Shown here: piece after piece, positions 53,059 through 63,232 of the stretch
Position numbering within the stretch: position 1 is the first letter of the stretch
How the letters are laid out: every line of letters begins with the position of its first letter
NCBI RefSeq assembly: GCF_040151475.1
Contig: NZ_JBDKWG010000102.1
Location: forward strand, 1 to 64,000
Origin: CAXBNB01 sp040151475
GTDB taxonomy: Bacteria > Bacteroidota > Bacteroidia > Cytophagales > Cyclobacteriaceae
Direction of reading: 5' to 3'
Length of the DNA: 64,000 nucleotides
Notes under the pieces: generated by a model
Seen by the model: the letters and a program-made list of their open reading frames with translations, nothing else
What the model was told of the DNA's origin: nothing
The model's database searches: none
Position numbers and translations under genes: made by a program

Positions 53059-55269
53059 TTATTCTCTATAGCTGTCAAATTTTGATTTCTTTTTAACTCT
53101 CGGAAACACATTGTCCTCCAGATTGACATCAGCTGTCTCCTTGTCCGGATCAATCACAATATTTACCACTTCTTTTTCTTTGGCAAAGACCTTGGTCACT
53201 TGCTGTTCGTTTCTTCTCCAAACTTCTGCAGGAATAAATTCTCTTTCGGTAGTGCCATCTTCAAATGTCCATTCAATGATGATCGGCATAACCAATCCTC
53301 CGTTGTTTTTGAAAGTCAACTCATAAAAATTACGGTCAGCGTTCGCCAGCTTAATTTGATCATCATCAAGTTTGTTTCTAAACTCCCTGTATTCTGAATT
53401 GGAAGTATTTTTAAAAGTAAACTTTTGAGCTTCATCTCCGAATGAGTTTTCATCCACTTGAGATTCACCGGACGATACCCGGGCATTTCTTGATCTTTTG
53501 GGTTTGTTTTCCAATTGGCTATCCGGAATGTCCATTTTATACCATTTCACCTTATCAAGTGCAATATCCACATTGTCAGTGGTATAAAACCAACCTCTCC
53601 AAAACCAGTCCAAATCTACTGCTGAAGCATCTTCCATTGTCCTGAAAAAATCTCCTGGGCTTGGCCTTTTAAAGGCCCATCTTTCTGCATAAGTTTTAAA
53701 TGCGTAATCAAAAAGTTCAGGTCCCATAATGGTCTCTCTCAGTATATTCAATGCTGCCGCAGGCTTGCCATACGCATTGTTACCCAATTGCAACACTTGC
53801 TCCGAGTTAGTCATAATAGGCCTCATTCCCTCAGGATTTCCCTTCATGTAGTTTACAATCAAATCTGCTCTGCCCCGTGATTTTGGTTTTTCGGGATAAT
53901 ATCTTGTTTCTGTCAATGACTGCACAAAAGTATCAAGCCCCTCATCCATCCAGGTCCATTGTCTCTCATCAGAATTGATAATCATCGGAAAGTAGTTGTG
54001 CCCTACTTCATGGATAATTACGCCAATCATACCCCACTTTGTAGCATCCGAATATACTCCTTCGTCATTCGGCCTGCCATAGTTGAAACAGATCATAGGA
54101 TATTCCATACCTATAGAAGCAGTATGCACTGAAATAGCTACTGGATACGGGTAATCAATCGTAAAGTGTGAATAACCCAACAAAGTGTTTGCTACAGCTT
54201 TCGTAGATTCTTTTTCCCACAGTGGGTTTCCTTCTTTGGGATAATACGACATAGCCAAAGGTGTTTTTGTGCTCAATTGCACTGCTTGTGCATCCCATAT
54301 AAATTTTCTGGAGCATGCAAAAGCAAAGTCTCTTACATTGTCCGCATGAAATTCCCAGGTTTTAGTTTTGGTACTTTTATTTTTCTCGTTGAAAATGGCT
54401 TCCTCCTGCGTTCTGATCAAAACGGGTTTATCAAATGTTTTTTTAGCCAATTCAAATCTTTCAATTTCCTGTGCTGACAATACTTCTTTTGGATTTTGTA
54501 ACCAGCCGGTCGCTCCTACCATAAAAGCTTCAGGCACAGTCAGTTTCACCTTATAATCACCAAATTCCAAAGCAAATTCACCTGTTCCTAAAAACTGCTT
54601 ATTTTGCCAGCCTTCCAAATCGTCATAAGGAGCCATTCTCGGAAACCACTGCGCAATAGCATATAAATAATTATCATCTTTTGGAAAATATTCATAGCCT
54701 GATCTGCCTCCCAGTGTCATTCTATCCTGAATATTAAAATTCCATGCTATTTTGAAAGAAAAGCTTTCTCCTGACTTCAGTGAGGCAGGCAAATCAACCC
54801 TCATCATAGTTTTATTGATCGTTTTTGAAAGTGTTTTTCCATCTGCTGTAGTCACTGATGTAATATTGAAACCACCTTCAAAATCAAATTCTTTGGTAAT
54901 GCTCTGAAGTCCCATACCGCTTACTTTTTCCTGCATGCTTCTTGTTTCCGTCATATCAGCATCTGATCCAGATGCTCTCTTATTTTGATCGAGCTGTAAC
55001 CAGAGATAATCCAAATCATCAGGAGAATTATTAAAGTAGGTGATGGTTTCTACTCCTGTAATAGACTGGTTGTTGTCATTCAAACTTGCTTCTATTACAT
55101 AGTCGGCTTTCTGCTGCCAATAGTCTTTTCCAGGAGCTCCCGATGCTGTTCTGTAAGTATTAGGAGTTGGCAAAATAGTTTCCAACTGTTCAAATTTTTG
55201 CCCCCATTTTTCTTGTGCATTTCCCAAATATGGAAGTCCCAGCACCACGATAATCAATAACTTTTTCAC
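53059..55269 (-). CDS. M1-family zinc metallopeptidase, exported
   Basis: A 736-residue gluzincin aminopeptidase with a signal peptide ending GNAQ. The exopeptidase-like motif is GMEYP (387-391), the zinc site HEVGH (H420, E421, H424) and the third ligand E443 in WMDEGLDTF. It should cut peptides in the periplasm. The start codon is GTG at 55269. The C-terminal 150 residues are charged and unlike classical M1 enzymes. It shares direction with the HupE-like and MscS genes. Confidence 0.9.
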   Translation of the reverse strand: MKKLLIIVVLGLPYLGNAQEKWGQKFEQLETILPTPNTYRTASGAPGKDYWQQKADYVIEASLNDNNQSITGVETITYFNNSPDDLDYLWLQLDQNKRASGSDADMTETRSMQEKVSGMGLQSITKEFDFEGGFNITSVTTADGKTLSKTINKTMMRVDLPASLKSGESFSFKIAWNFNIQDRMTLGGRSGYEYFPKDDNYLYAIAQWFPRMAPYDDLEGWQNKQFLGTGEFALEFGDYKVKLTVPEAFMVGATGWLQNPKEVLSAQEIERFELAKKTFDKPVLIRTQEEAIFNEKNKSTKTKTWEFHADNVRDFAFACSRKFIWDAQAVQLSTKTPLAMSYYPKEGNPLWEKESTKAVANTLLGYSHFTIDYPYPVAISVHTASIGMEYPMICFNYGRPNDEGVYSDATKWGMIGVIIHEVGHNYFPMIINSDERQWTWMDEGLDTFVQSLTETRYYPEKPKSRGRADLIVNYMKGNPEGMRPIMTNSEQVLQLGNNAYGKPAAALNILRETIMGPELFDYAFKTYAERWAFKRPSPGDFFRTMEDASAVDLDWFWRGWFYTTDNVDIALDKVKWYKMDIPDSQLENKPKRSRNARVSSGESQVDENSFGDEAQKFTFKNTSNSEYREFRNKLDDDQIKLANADRNFYELTFKNNGGLVMPIIIEWTFEDGTTEREFIPAEVWRRNEQQVTKVFAKEKEVVNIVIDPDKETADVNLEDNVFPRVKKKSKFDSYRE

Positions 55270-55373
55270 TTAAATCAATTTTAAAATTTAAAACCAAAAC
55301 ACCAACTCTCTTCAGTTGTATCGTTATGATTTTTCTTAGTTTACATTTTTTCTTTATTATCTTATAGTATCCC

Positions 55374-55958
55374 TTACCAAAACCTGGTTTCGATCATCAG
55401 AATGATTGCTACACCAGCCACAGCTGAGGATACCACCATATTCCAATCCCTTCGGTTTCTTCCCAGCACACCTGTAACAACAAATGCCAGAAACAAAGTA
55501 ACCAACACAATGATAATTTGTCCCAATTCAAGTCCAAGATTGAAAGCAAATAGCTGCGTAAGCAAATCAGAATTTTTACCCAGCATGCTTTTCAGGTAAT
55601 TAGAAAAGCCCATTCCATGGATAAGCCCAAAAGCAAGCGCAAAGAAATAATTTAAATTACCATTTTTATCATTTGATAACTGATTTCCTTTCGTAATATT
55701 AGTGACAGCTGTGATGAATATCGTAACAGGTATTAGAAACTCAATGAGTGACTTGTTGACCACTATAATATCCAAAACCGCAAGTGCAAGTGTAAGAGAA
55801 TGCCCTACCGTAAATGCAGTAACTAATACCAATACTTTTTTCCATTCATACATTTGATAAAGAGCACACAAAGCCACCACAAACAATATATGGTCATAAC
55901 CTTGTATATCGAGAATATGCTCTCTACCTAGCTGGAAATACAATTCAAAGTCTGACAT
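55374..55958 (-). CDS. HupE/UreJ-family membrane protein
   Basis: A 194-residue protein with about six spans. The conserved HILDIQGYDHILFVVAL start and FTVGHSLTLALAV, with paired His and Asp, are typical of HupE/UreJ-type proteins, which are thought to move nickel or cobalt. The metal is inferred, and no hydrogenase or urease gene is present. It lies 3 nt after the MscS gene and 104 nt before the M1 peptidase. Confidence 0.88.
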   Translation of the reverse strand: MSDFELYFQLGREHILDIQGYDHILFVVALCALYQMYEWKKVLVLVTAFTVGHSLTLALAVLDIIVVNKSLIEFLIPVTIFITAVTNITKGNQLSNDKNGNLNYFFALAFGLIHGMGFSNYLKSMLGKNSDLLTQLFAFNLGLELGQIIIVLVTLFLAFVVTGVLGRNRRDWNMVVSSAVAGVAIILMIETRFW

Positions 55959-55961
55959 AAA

Positions 55962-56804
55962 TTAAATTATTTTTTTCTTTTCTATAATATGAAGGTCTCT
56001 TTGAGGAAATGGTATTTCAATACCGTTTTTATTGAACTCCTCAAATATCATATATCGCAGGTCACTTTTAATTCTCTCTACGGTAAACGAATGTTCGACC
56101 CAAAAGAAAATTTGGAAATCAAGAGAAGATTCTCCGAAATCATTGAATCGAATGAATGGCTCTGGTTTTTTAGATACTTCCCCATGAGAATGAACACATT
56201 TAGTCAGAATGTCTCTTACCATATTCGGATCACTTCCATACGCTACACCTACATTCACATGAAATCTTGTATGTTCATCATTATGACTCCAATTGATGAT
56301 TTTGTCATTGACAAACTTGGAATTTGGAACAATCATGAAAATATCATCTCTGGTTTTTATCTCAGATGTCCTCAAACCAATATGAGTTACCTTTCCTATT
56401 TCTCCATCTTCCAACTGGATTACATCATCAATCTTCAACGTTCTCTCTATCAACAAAATAAGCCCGGAAGCTAAGTCGTTAAATAACTGTTGCAAACCAA
56501 GACCAACACCTACCAGCAATGCTGCGATACTGGCCAGCAATATAGATATTTGCATGCCCAGACTTTCCAATATCAAGACACACACCAACACCCATATAAA
56601 ATATTTGATTATTTGAAAAACAGACCAACTGGCACTTTTATCAAGTTTATTCTTGTCCACAAGTCTTTGAAAGACTCGTTTAATCACCCACAATACCACC
56701 AATGTAGCAAGGACAATCAACATACTGATCATGACACTATAGACACTTATTTTAAAGTGTTCAGATTCAACAAATGTATAGCTCAATATTTCCTTAAGTG
56801 TCAT
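55962..56804 (-). CDS. MscS-family mechanosensitive channel
   Basis: A 280-residue channel with N-terminal spans, the pore-lining helix (SIAALLVGVGLGLQQLFNDLASGLILLIERTLK, about 92-124) and the beta/alpha C-terminal domains (VIQLEDGEIGKVTHIGLRTSEIKTRD, PFPQRDLHI end). It opens on membrane tension to release solutes. It is directly followed by the HupE-like gene and is divergent from the DUF6702 gene. Confidence 0.92.
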   Translation of the reverse strand: MTLKEILSYTFVESEHFKISVYSVMISMLIVLATLVVLWVIKRVFQRLVDKNKLDKSASWSVFQIIKYFIWVLVCVLILESLGMQISILLASIAALLVGVGLGLQQLFNDLASGLILLIERTLKIDDVIQLEDGEIGKVTHIGLRTSEIKTRDDIFMIVPNSKFVNDKIINWSHNDEHTRFHVNVGVAYGSDPNMVRDILTKCVHSHGEVSKKPEPFIRFNDFGESSLDFQIFFWVEHSFTVERIKSDLRYMIFEEFNKNGIEIPFPQRDLHIIEKKKII

Positions 56805-56912
56805 GGTTTTATTGCAGATGTATTCTAATACTAATTCAATTAGTTAAAATTATATCTAATTTTGGATTCATTATTGATAAGGCAAACTTAATACCAATAA
56901 ACAGTCTGAATC

Positions 56913-57407
56913 GTGGTGAATTATATAATCCCTTTATTCTTTTATTTAAGCGGTGCATTAGCCCATGCTTTTCATATATCTGTATGCGAAATAGAATATG
57001 ATGAAGAAAGAAAATCACTTGAAATCACACACCGTGTATTTCTGGACGATCTGGAAACAACACTAAAGTCCTGGTCAGGTGATCAAAGTATAGATGTGAT
57101 AAATCCAAAAGTTGAAAGTGATTTTCAAAAAATACTGGGTAAATACATGCTTGAAAAATTTTCTGTTAATGTAAACGGAAAAGAAACAAACCTTTCTTTT
57201 TTGGGATCAGAACCCGACGGAGATGTAATGTATTGCTATATTGAATTAACCGGAGTAAAAAAGCTGAACTCCTTATATATTGTGAACCAAATATTTATGG
57301 ATAAGTTTGACGATCAGATGAATATGGTTCACATATATAAAGGTGAAAAAACCACATCAACAAAATTCTCGAAGAACAACACAGATTTTACGATAGATTT
57401 CGAATAA
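56913..57407 (+). CDS. DUF6702 exported protein
   Basis: A 164-residue protein with an N-terminal signal peptide (IIPLFFYLSGALAHAFH) and a small beta-rich domain with the family block HAFHISVCEIEYDEERKSLEITHRVFLDDLETTL. The function is unknown. The frame has no ATG: an in-frame stop lies at 56907, so a GTG (56913 or 56916) must be the start. It is convergent with the PorE-like gene, 1 nt between the stops. M1 peptidase, HupE and DUF6702 proteins are often close together in Bacteroidota. Confidence 0.82.
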   Translation: MVNYIIPLFFYLSGALAHAFHISVCEIEYDEERKSLEITHRVFLDDLETTLKSWSGDQSIDVINPKVESDFQKILGKYMLEKFSVNVNGKETNLSFLGSEPDGDVMYCYIELTGVKKLNSLYIVNQIFMDKFDDQMNMVHIYKGEKTTSTKFSKNNTDFTIDFE

Positions 57408-57408
57408 C

Positions 57409-59430
57409 TCAGTTTTCATCCTCATCAGTAAAATAACGATCAGTATCGTCATCTTCCTCCTGGATCACTTCTGTAGTCACCTGACCTTCTTCTAACAGTA
57501 CTTCCTCTTTCTCTTGTTTTTTCTTCTTGTATTTTGTCACCTTAAATTCAGTCCTACGATTAATTTGATGCTCCTCTTCAGTTTGAGCTTCTTTGATTTT
57601 CAGGTGAGTTTCTCCGTACCCTTTTGGAATAAGCCTATTGTAGTCCACTCCCTTAGAAACTATATAATCAACAGCTGATTTGGCTCTTCTCTGAGAAAGG
57701 CTCATATTGTAATTGTCATCGGCCCGGGCATCCGTATGTGAACTCAGCTCTATAGTAATCTCAGGATTGTCCTTCATCATGACTACTAACTTATCCAACT
57801 CAAGTGCTGCATCTGGCCGGATATCCGATTTATCTAAATCATAATAGATATTTTCCACCAATATTGGTTTTTCGATTATGATTTGATCCAAAGGCAAATC
57901 CATGGTGAAATTCACATTGGTCACCGTATTTTCCAGCTTGGTTCTATCCACAGATTTGCCAACAGTAGAAAACGGCTTTCTGGTGGTGAAATAATTCTCC
58001 TTTTCTGCTAATAAGTCATAATTTTCTTCCGAATAAACCCTGAAATTATACTTGCCATCAACTTGTGTGTAATCTTCATCAATAATCTGCCCGTCCTCGT
58101 CCAACAAATAAACCTTTGTGTTTGCCAGAGGTTTCAACTCTCCGGTTTCCAGATCGGGAGTCTGAGTAGTTCCTGACAGAAAATAATTTACGATTTTAAG
58201 ATTTGGGTCATCATTAACAAAAGTATAAATGTCATCATCTCCTTTGCCACCATCTCGGTTGGAAGTAAAAAAACCCCGTGTTTCATTGAACAAATAGATA
58301 CCAAAATCGTCTTTAGGGGAGTTTATGGGCTCTCCTGCATTTTCCACAATAATTTCTCCGTTTTCCCTGCGTGAAATAAAAATATCAGCTCCACCCATCC
58401 CCGGATGTCCATCAGAAGAAAAATACAACTGGCCGTCTTCTGCAATAAAAGGGAATACCTCATTCCCAGGTGTGTTTATCTTATCTCCAAGATTTCTCAC
58501 ATCAACCCATCTTCCTCTTCTATTCAATTTTGCAGTATAAAGATCTATACCACCAAAACCTCCCTCTCGATTGGATGCAAAATACAATGTCTTTCCGTCA
58601 GAACTCAAAGCTGGTGAAGAATCCCATGAATCACGCCGACTGGCATTGATAATCCTGGGCTTTGTCCATCTTCCGTTCCTTACTCTGGTAAAATAAAGAT
58701 CTACTTCATTGGTACCACTGTATTTTCCATTGTTTCCTTTAGCGTATATAACTGACGAACCATCCTGTGATATAGCAATGGAACCTTCATTTATATTAGG
58801 GTCGTTGATGATTTCCGGTAAAGGGGTGAGCGTATTAAGGTCAACTTTTGCACCCTTTGTCTTTATTTTATAAATATCAGTAAAAGGAGTACCAGTAGTT
58901 TTATAAATTTTACCACCGTCTCTATTAGAAGTAAAATAAAGAAATCCGTTATTATATACCGGAGAATACTCTGCACTTGGTGTGTTGATCTCCTCCAGGT
59001 TCTTCACTCTAAAATAATTAACCTTTTCTTTTACCGTAGTAAGCCCTTCAATATTTGACAACTCCTTTTGAGCCAGTGCAACAACTTCTTCTTCTTGCCC
59101 TTTGTTCAAATAATCTTCCAATACTTTTTTAGCCTCATCATATTTTTGATTTGCTTTTAGAGAAGATGCATAATAATAATTGGCAGACTCGTCATCAATA
59201 CCTGCATTTAAAGATGCCCTGTAAAATGGTTCAGCTTCATGTAGTCTGTTGGACTTTCTATAGGCCTCAGCAAGTTTGAAATTTGATACCGGATCATTGG
59301 GTTTCAATGATTTTTGATACATAAGAATAGCCGAATTGTATTCTCCATTCAAAAAACTTTTTTCAGCCTTTTTCATAGAACTACAAGAGCCCAAAACGAC
59401 CACAAAAATCAAAATCAAAGCTTTATTCAT
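57409..59430 (-). CDS. OmpA-family lipoprotein with TPR and PD40 repeats (PorE-like)
   Basis: A 673-residue outer-membrane lipoprotein (lipobox LGSC, Cys 16). Domain order: TPR helices (about 20-135), a beta-propeller of WD40/PD40 repeats (about 150-415; repeated TSNRDGG and SSDGKTLYFASNREGG), a carboxypeptidase-like beta-sandwich (about 430-510), and an OmpA peptidoglycan-binding domain (about 530-640; SSHTDARADDNYNMSLSQRRAKS). Order and length match PorE of the type IX secretion system, but such proteins occur in several copies per genome, so identity is not certain. A 35-residue acidic tail is extra. Confidence 0.85.
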   Translation of the reverse strand: MNKALILIFVVVLGSCSSMKKAEKSFLNGEYNSAILMYQKSLKPNDPVSNFKLAEAYRKSNRLHEAEPFYRASLNAGIDDESANYYYASSLKANQKYDEAKKVLEDYLNKGQEEEVVALAQKELSNIEGLTTVKEKVNYFRVKNLEEINTPSAEYSPVYNNGFLYFTSNRDGGKIYKTTGTPFTDIYKIKTKGAKVDLNTLTPLPEIINDPNINEGSIAISQDGSSVIYAKGNNGKYSGTNEVDLYFTRVRNGRWTKPRIINASRRDSWDSSPALSSDGKTLYFASNREGGFGGIDLYTAKLNRRGRWVDVRNLGDKINTPGNEVFPFIAEDGQLYFSSDGHPGMGGADIFISRRENGEIIVENAGEPINSPKDDFGIYLFNETRGFFTSNRDGGKGDDDIYTFVNDDPNLKIVNYFLSGTTQTPDLETGELKPLANTKVYLLDEDGQIIDEDYTQVDGKYNFRVYSEENYDLLAEKENYFTTRKPFSTVGKSVDRTKLENTVTNVNFTMDLPLDQIIIEKPILVENIYYDLDKSDIRPDAALELDKLVVMMKDNPEITIELSSHTDARADDNYNMSLSQRRAKSAVDYIVSKGVDYNRLIPKGYGETHLKIKEAQTEEEHQINRRTEFKVTKYKKKKQEKEEVLLEEGQVTTEVIQEEDDDTDRYFTDEDEN

Positions 59431-59537
59431 ATTCTCTCAACCGATATAAAATGTACAAGAATCATTTCTGATCATTAAACTAACAATAATCTTGCAAAAT
59501 CCCCCTACACTAAAATTATTTGACCGCTTCTATTTCT

Positions 59538-60020
59538 TTAGAAATACCTTTTGAGCCATGTTTCCCCTGCAGGCACTTTCCACTCATTTCTGAACTGATC
59601 GATATTTTCTACTAAATTGTTGAAGGTTATGGTTTCTGAACTGATTTTACCATCCAAAATAAGGGATTTCAAGTCATGCATTGCACTTTGGAAAATTTCT
59701 CCATTTAACAAAAATGCTACTTTCGTTCTGTCAAAAAAGTTAAGGTTTAGTTTGTTCTCCAGATTTCGGATCAATCCTACTGAGGCGTCTATTGAACAAC
59801 CACTTGCCTGATTGTAATTTTCATCCACCGAAATCACAAGAAATTTACTGTGAAAAACGGAAAAGGAACTTTTCAATGGATTTCCATGTGCTGACCATTC
59901 CGATAAAAATTGCTTAGCTGAATCTTCTATAAAATTGGTCTCCTGATTGCTTAGTTGTCGATCTGCCTGATAAATCCAAACTCTGGAAGTCGGCGACATC
60001 TCTTCAAATGGAATATACAT
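59538..60020 (-). CDS. Conserved cytoplasmic Bacteroidota protein, function unknown
   Basis: A 160-residue soluble protein starting MYIPFEEMSPTSRVWIYQADR, a start I recognise from many Bacteroidota. Relatives are often called ABC transporter ATPases, but no Walker A or B motif is present. Central SCSIDASVGLIRNLE-like text (here GCSIDASVGLIRNLE) and a C-terminal WKVPAGETWLKRYF are its other conserved blocks. I place the start at 60020 because upstream in-frame codons include only a TTG. Single gene between porE-like and terC-like genes. Confidence 0.75.
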   Translation of the reverse strand: MYIPFEEMSPTSRVWIYQADRQLSNQETNFIEDSAKQFLSEWSAHGNPLKSSFSVFHSKFLVISVDENYNQASGCSIDASVGLIRNLENKLNLNFFDRTKVAFLLNGEIFQSAMHDLKSLILDGKISSETITFNNLVENIDQFRNEWKVPAGETWLKRYF

Positions 60021-60118
60021 AGTTAATTTTTTTGATGTCAATCATAAATACGAATTGATGCACCAAAAGTAAGCAATAAATAAAATTTTATTTCTGTTTT
60101 AAGCGGGTGATGCCCTGA

Positions 60119-61087
60119 TTACACTTCTACTTCTTCCAATTTTTCAGGTTCACGAGGAAAAATCAATGATAGAATTACTGAAAGTATCAAAACTCCAATA
60201 ATAAATCCAAATGACAGAAATATTGGAATATGTAGATCTATCAGTTCAGCAAGCATCTTGCCTCCAATAAATATGAGAACAAAAGAGAGCCCTTTTTGTA
60301 GCAAATAGAATTTATCCAACACATTAGCAAGAAGAAAAAACATAGCCCTAAGCCCCATAATAGCAAAAATATTTGAGGTATAGATCACGAACTCATTTTG
60401 AGAAATGGCAAATACAGCAGGGATAGAATCTACTGCGAAGATCAAATCAGTGGATTCAATGAGCACAATAACTATAAATAAGGGCGTAAACCATAACTTT
60501 CCCTTTTCAAAGAAAATAAATTTTCCACCTCTGGCTTCTTGAGACACTGGAAGTACCTTACGCACCAATTTTATCAAAGCATTTTTCTCAGGCTCAATCT
60601 CCATTTCATCATCATCTTTGAAAATCTTGATGCCTGAATATATCAGGAATGCTCCGAAAATGTAAAGTATCCAGTGAAACTCACCTATTAATAGTGCTCC
60701 AAGAAAGATAAAGATTGCTCTGAAAATAATTGCTCCCAAAATCCCCCAAAATAGAATATCATGGTAGTATTCTTCTTTAACATTGAAATATCGAAGAATG
60801 AGTAAAATCACAAAAATATTATCTACAGAAAGTGCTTTTTCTGTAACGTAAGCAGAGAAAAATTCAAGTGCATCTTTTGATCCTCCTCCGAAAAAATAGA
60901 TCAGCCCTCCAAATACTACCGAGACAAATACCCAGAATATAGTTTGAATTAAAGCATCCTTTTGAGAAATTTTTCTGGCTTTTTTATGAACCAAACCAAG
61001 ATCAACAACTAGAAATAATAAAATAATTACTCCGAAAATACTAAAAAGAAGCATTTCGTTATTCCCGGAAAATAGGGCTAAAAGCAT
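60119..61087 (-). CDS. TerC-family membrane protein
   Basis: A 322-residue protein with about nine spans of the TerC/Alx family, recognised by FFSAYVTEKALSVDNIFVILLILRYF and ESTDLIFAVDSIPAVFAIS with their buried Asp/Glu. Members export manganese or calcium or load metals onto secreted enzymes; which applies here is not clear. A charged loop (DDDEMEIEPEKN) separates the two halves. The upstream 222-nt gap holds nothing I recognise, in particular no visible manganese riboswitch. Confidence 0.92.
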   Translation of the reverse strand: MLLALFSGNNEMLLFSIFGVIILLFLVVDLGLVHKKARKISQKDALIQTIFWVFVSVVFGGLIYFFGGGSKDALEFFSAYVTEKALSVDNIFVILLILRYFNVKEEYYHDILFWGILGAIIFRAIFIFLGALLIGEFHWILYIFGAFLIYSGIKIFKDDDEMEIEPEKNALIKLVRKVLPVSQEARGGKFIFFEKGKLWFTPLFIVIVLIESTDLIFAVDSIPAVFAISQNEFVIYTSNIFAIMGLRAMFFLLANVLDKFYLLQKGLSFVLIFIGGKMLAELIDLHIPIFLSFGFIIGVLILSVILSLIFPREPEKLEEVEV

Positions 61088-61309
61088 AGGTTATAGTTAT
61101 TTGGTTACTTTTCCCTTAAGTGATTGAACAATAATGGACAAAGAAAGATATAATTATTGAATTTATAAAATTGAAGACGATAATAATTGTACTATGTAAA
61201 TTGTTTTTAGGATAATTTTTAGTGTGTAGCATATAGAATAACCTACTTGCCACAGTTTTCAGCAATATCATCAGACATCTCGTGCTATAATTGTTCTATA
61301 GTACCGGAT

Positions 61310-63100
61310 TTAATTTTCGCTAAACTGCAACTTAATGAGGTTTTCGTAAATCCCATCGCTCTTTGAGGACAGATCATTATGATTTCCAGACTCCACAATT
61401 TTTCCTCCTTCTAGCACATAAATTCGATCTGCTTTTCTGATGGTCGCCAGCCTATGGGCAATGATAATGGTAGTTCTGTTTTTCATCAGTTCATTCAAAG
61501 CATCTTGAACTGCTTTTTCAGACTTAGCATCTAAAGAACTTGTGGCTTCATCCAATACCAATATAGATGGATTCTTTAAGATTGCCCGAGCTATAGCAAT
61601 ACGCTGACGCTGGCCTCCGGAAAGCTTGACTCCTCGTTCTCCAACCAATGTATCAAATCCCTCAGGAAACGACTCAATAAACTCTAAGGCATTGGCTTTT
61701 TGAGCTGCTTCCTTGATTGCTTCAAGATCGGCATTCGTATTTCCATATCCTATATTTTCTTTGATAGAACCTCCAAAAAGTATGACTTCCTGAGGTACAA
61801 TACCAATGTTCTTTCTAAAAGCCCTTAGATTATACTCATTGATGTTTTTACCATCTACCTTAATAGCCCCGCTATCAAGCGGGTACATTCGCATCAGCAA
61901 TTGTATCAATGTTGATTTCCCTGCTCCGCTTGAGCCAACCAAAGCAATTTTCTCTCCTTTTTTCAAATCAAAAGAAACACCTTTTATGACTTCAATCTCA
62001 TTCCTGGATGGATAAGAAAATCGTACATCTTCAAAAGACAGATTTCCATTCAAATAAATTTTATCGCCAATACTATTCGAATCCTGTTCTTGTTCTTCGC
62101 CATGCAGTTCTAAAATTCTTTCCGACGCTCCAATGGCACGCTGAACCTGACCATACATATCTCCCAACCCGGCAATAGACCCACCTATGAATGCTGTATA
62201 AAAAAAGAAAGACATCAGTTCGCCGGACAACAAATCTCCATTTTGTAAAAGGTGTGCCCCGTACCACATAATCCCAACCATACCTCCGAAAAGCGCAAAA
62301 ATGATAAATGAGATCAATCCACCACGATACTTGGCAGTTTCAATAGCTTTGCTTACTACCACATCCTGGCTTTTTTTGAATCGGGCTATTTCAAACAATT
62401 CATTAGTGAATGTCTTTACGGTAGATATTGTCTGAAGTGTTTCTTCTATTATGGTAGATGACTTAGCCAGTTCTTCCTGAGTGTTTTTAGAAAGTTTTTT
62501 AATCTTTTTACCAAAAAACATGGCAAAAACAATCAGTACAGGAAAGGTTCCCAGCATAAACAAACTCAACGACGGAGTGGTGAAAAATATAATCGCTACA
62601 CCAACTACAAGGGTCACAAGCTGTCGGGTAACTTCTGCTAATGTGGTAGAAAAAGTTGTTTGGAGTAAGGTAACATCCGATGAAATCCTGCTCATCAATT
62701 CTCCCGTTCGGGTTTTATCAAAAAAGGAAACAGGTAAAAACAGAATTTTACTGAACAGTGACTTTCGCACATCAGACATGGCTCTTTCACTTACCTGAGC
62801 AAACAGATATACCCTAAAAAAGGAAAGGATGCTTTGGACAAACAAAATGGCTACCAGTGACAGGGCAATTAAATGAATTTCATTTAAGTACCAGGTTCTA
62901 TTACCCGTAGCTACGTCTATGAGTTTTCCCGCAACATAAGGAAAAGCCAACAGTAAAAAACTTGAAAAGACAAGGAATATAAACCCAACAATAAATTTTG
63001 TTTTATAGGGAAGCATAAACCTGAATATCCCAAATAATTTCTGAAGGTTTTGTTTGTTCAACTTACGCTTTTCCTCTTCAGCCAATTTTGCTTTTGCCAT
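61310..63100 (-). CDS. ABC transporter, fused permease and ATPase (MsbA-like)
   Basis: A 596-residue half-transporter: six spans (about 30-320) and a C-terminal ATPase. Walker A GSSGAGKST (about 388), signature LSGGQRQR, Walker B ILVLDEATSSLD and the H-loop IIIAHRLAT are intact. It works as a homodimer exporting lipid, peptide or drugs; type I exporters of this length include MsbA, but the substrate cannot be told. A basic N-terminal extension (AKLAEEEKRKLNKQNLQK) is present. The next gene upstream encodes a Crp-type regulator. Confidence 0.9.
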   Translation of the reverse strand: MAKAKLAEEEKRKLNKQNLQKLFGIFRFMLPYKTKFIVGFIFLVFSSFLLLAFPYVAGKLIDVATGNRTWYLNEIHLIALSLVAILFVQSILSFFRVYLFAQVSERAMSDVRKSLFSKILFLPVSFFDKTRTGELMSRISSDVTLLQTTFSTTLAEVTRQLVTLVVGVAIIFFTTPSLSLFMLGTFPVLIVFAMFFGKKIKKLSKNTQEELAKSSTIIEETLQTISTVKTFTNELFEIARFKKSQDVVVSKAIETAKYRGGLISFIIFALFGGMVGIMWYGAHLLQNGDLLSGELMSFFFYTAFIGGSIAGLGDMYGQVQRAIGASERILELHGEEQEQDSNSIGDKIYLNGNLSFEDVRFSYPSRNEIEVIKGVSFDLKKGEKIALVGSSGAGKSTLIQLLMRMYPLDSGAIKVDGKNINEYNLRAFRKNIGIVPQEVILFGGSIKENIGYGNTNADLEAIKEAAQKANALEFIESFPEGFDTLVGERGVKLSGGQRQRIAIARAILKNPSILVLDEATSSLDAKSEKAVQDALNELMKNRTTIIIAHRLATIRKADRIYVLEGGKIVESGNHNDLSSKSDGIYENLIKLQFSEN

Positions 63101-63204
63101 CAGGTTTTATTTATAGAGTTATAAGCCGCAAAGGTATCTACAGACATGGACATAGCCAACTGGAATGTGATTTGTTGGAATTTCAAAACAGGCAACAGCG
63201 ATAA

Positions 63205-63232
63205 AAAACAAAGAAGGGAGTAAAATCCCTCT
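63205..63232 (-). terminator. Terminator of the response-regulator/Crp gene
   Basis: Short stem AGAGGGA/TCCCTTCT with one bulge (63226-63232/63212-63219), followed on the minus strand by TTGTTTTTTATC. It begins at the stop codon. Confidence 0.55.

Noticed and set aside
59538..60020. ABC transporter ATPase
   Set aside because: This label is common for relatives, but the protein has no Walker A, Walker B or signature motif.
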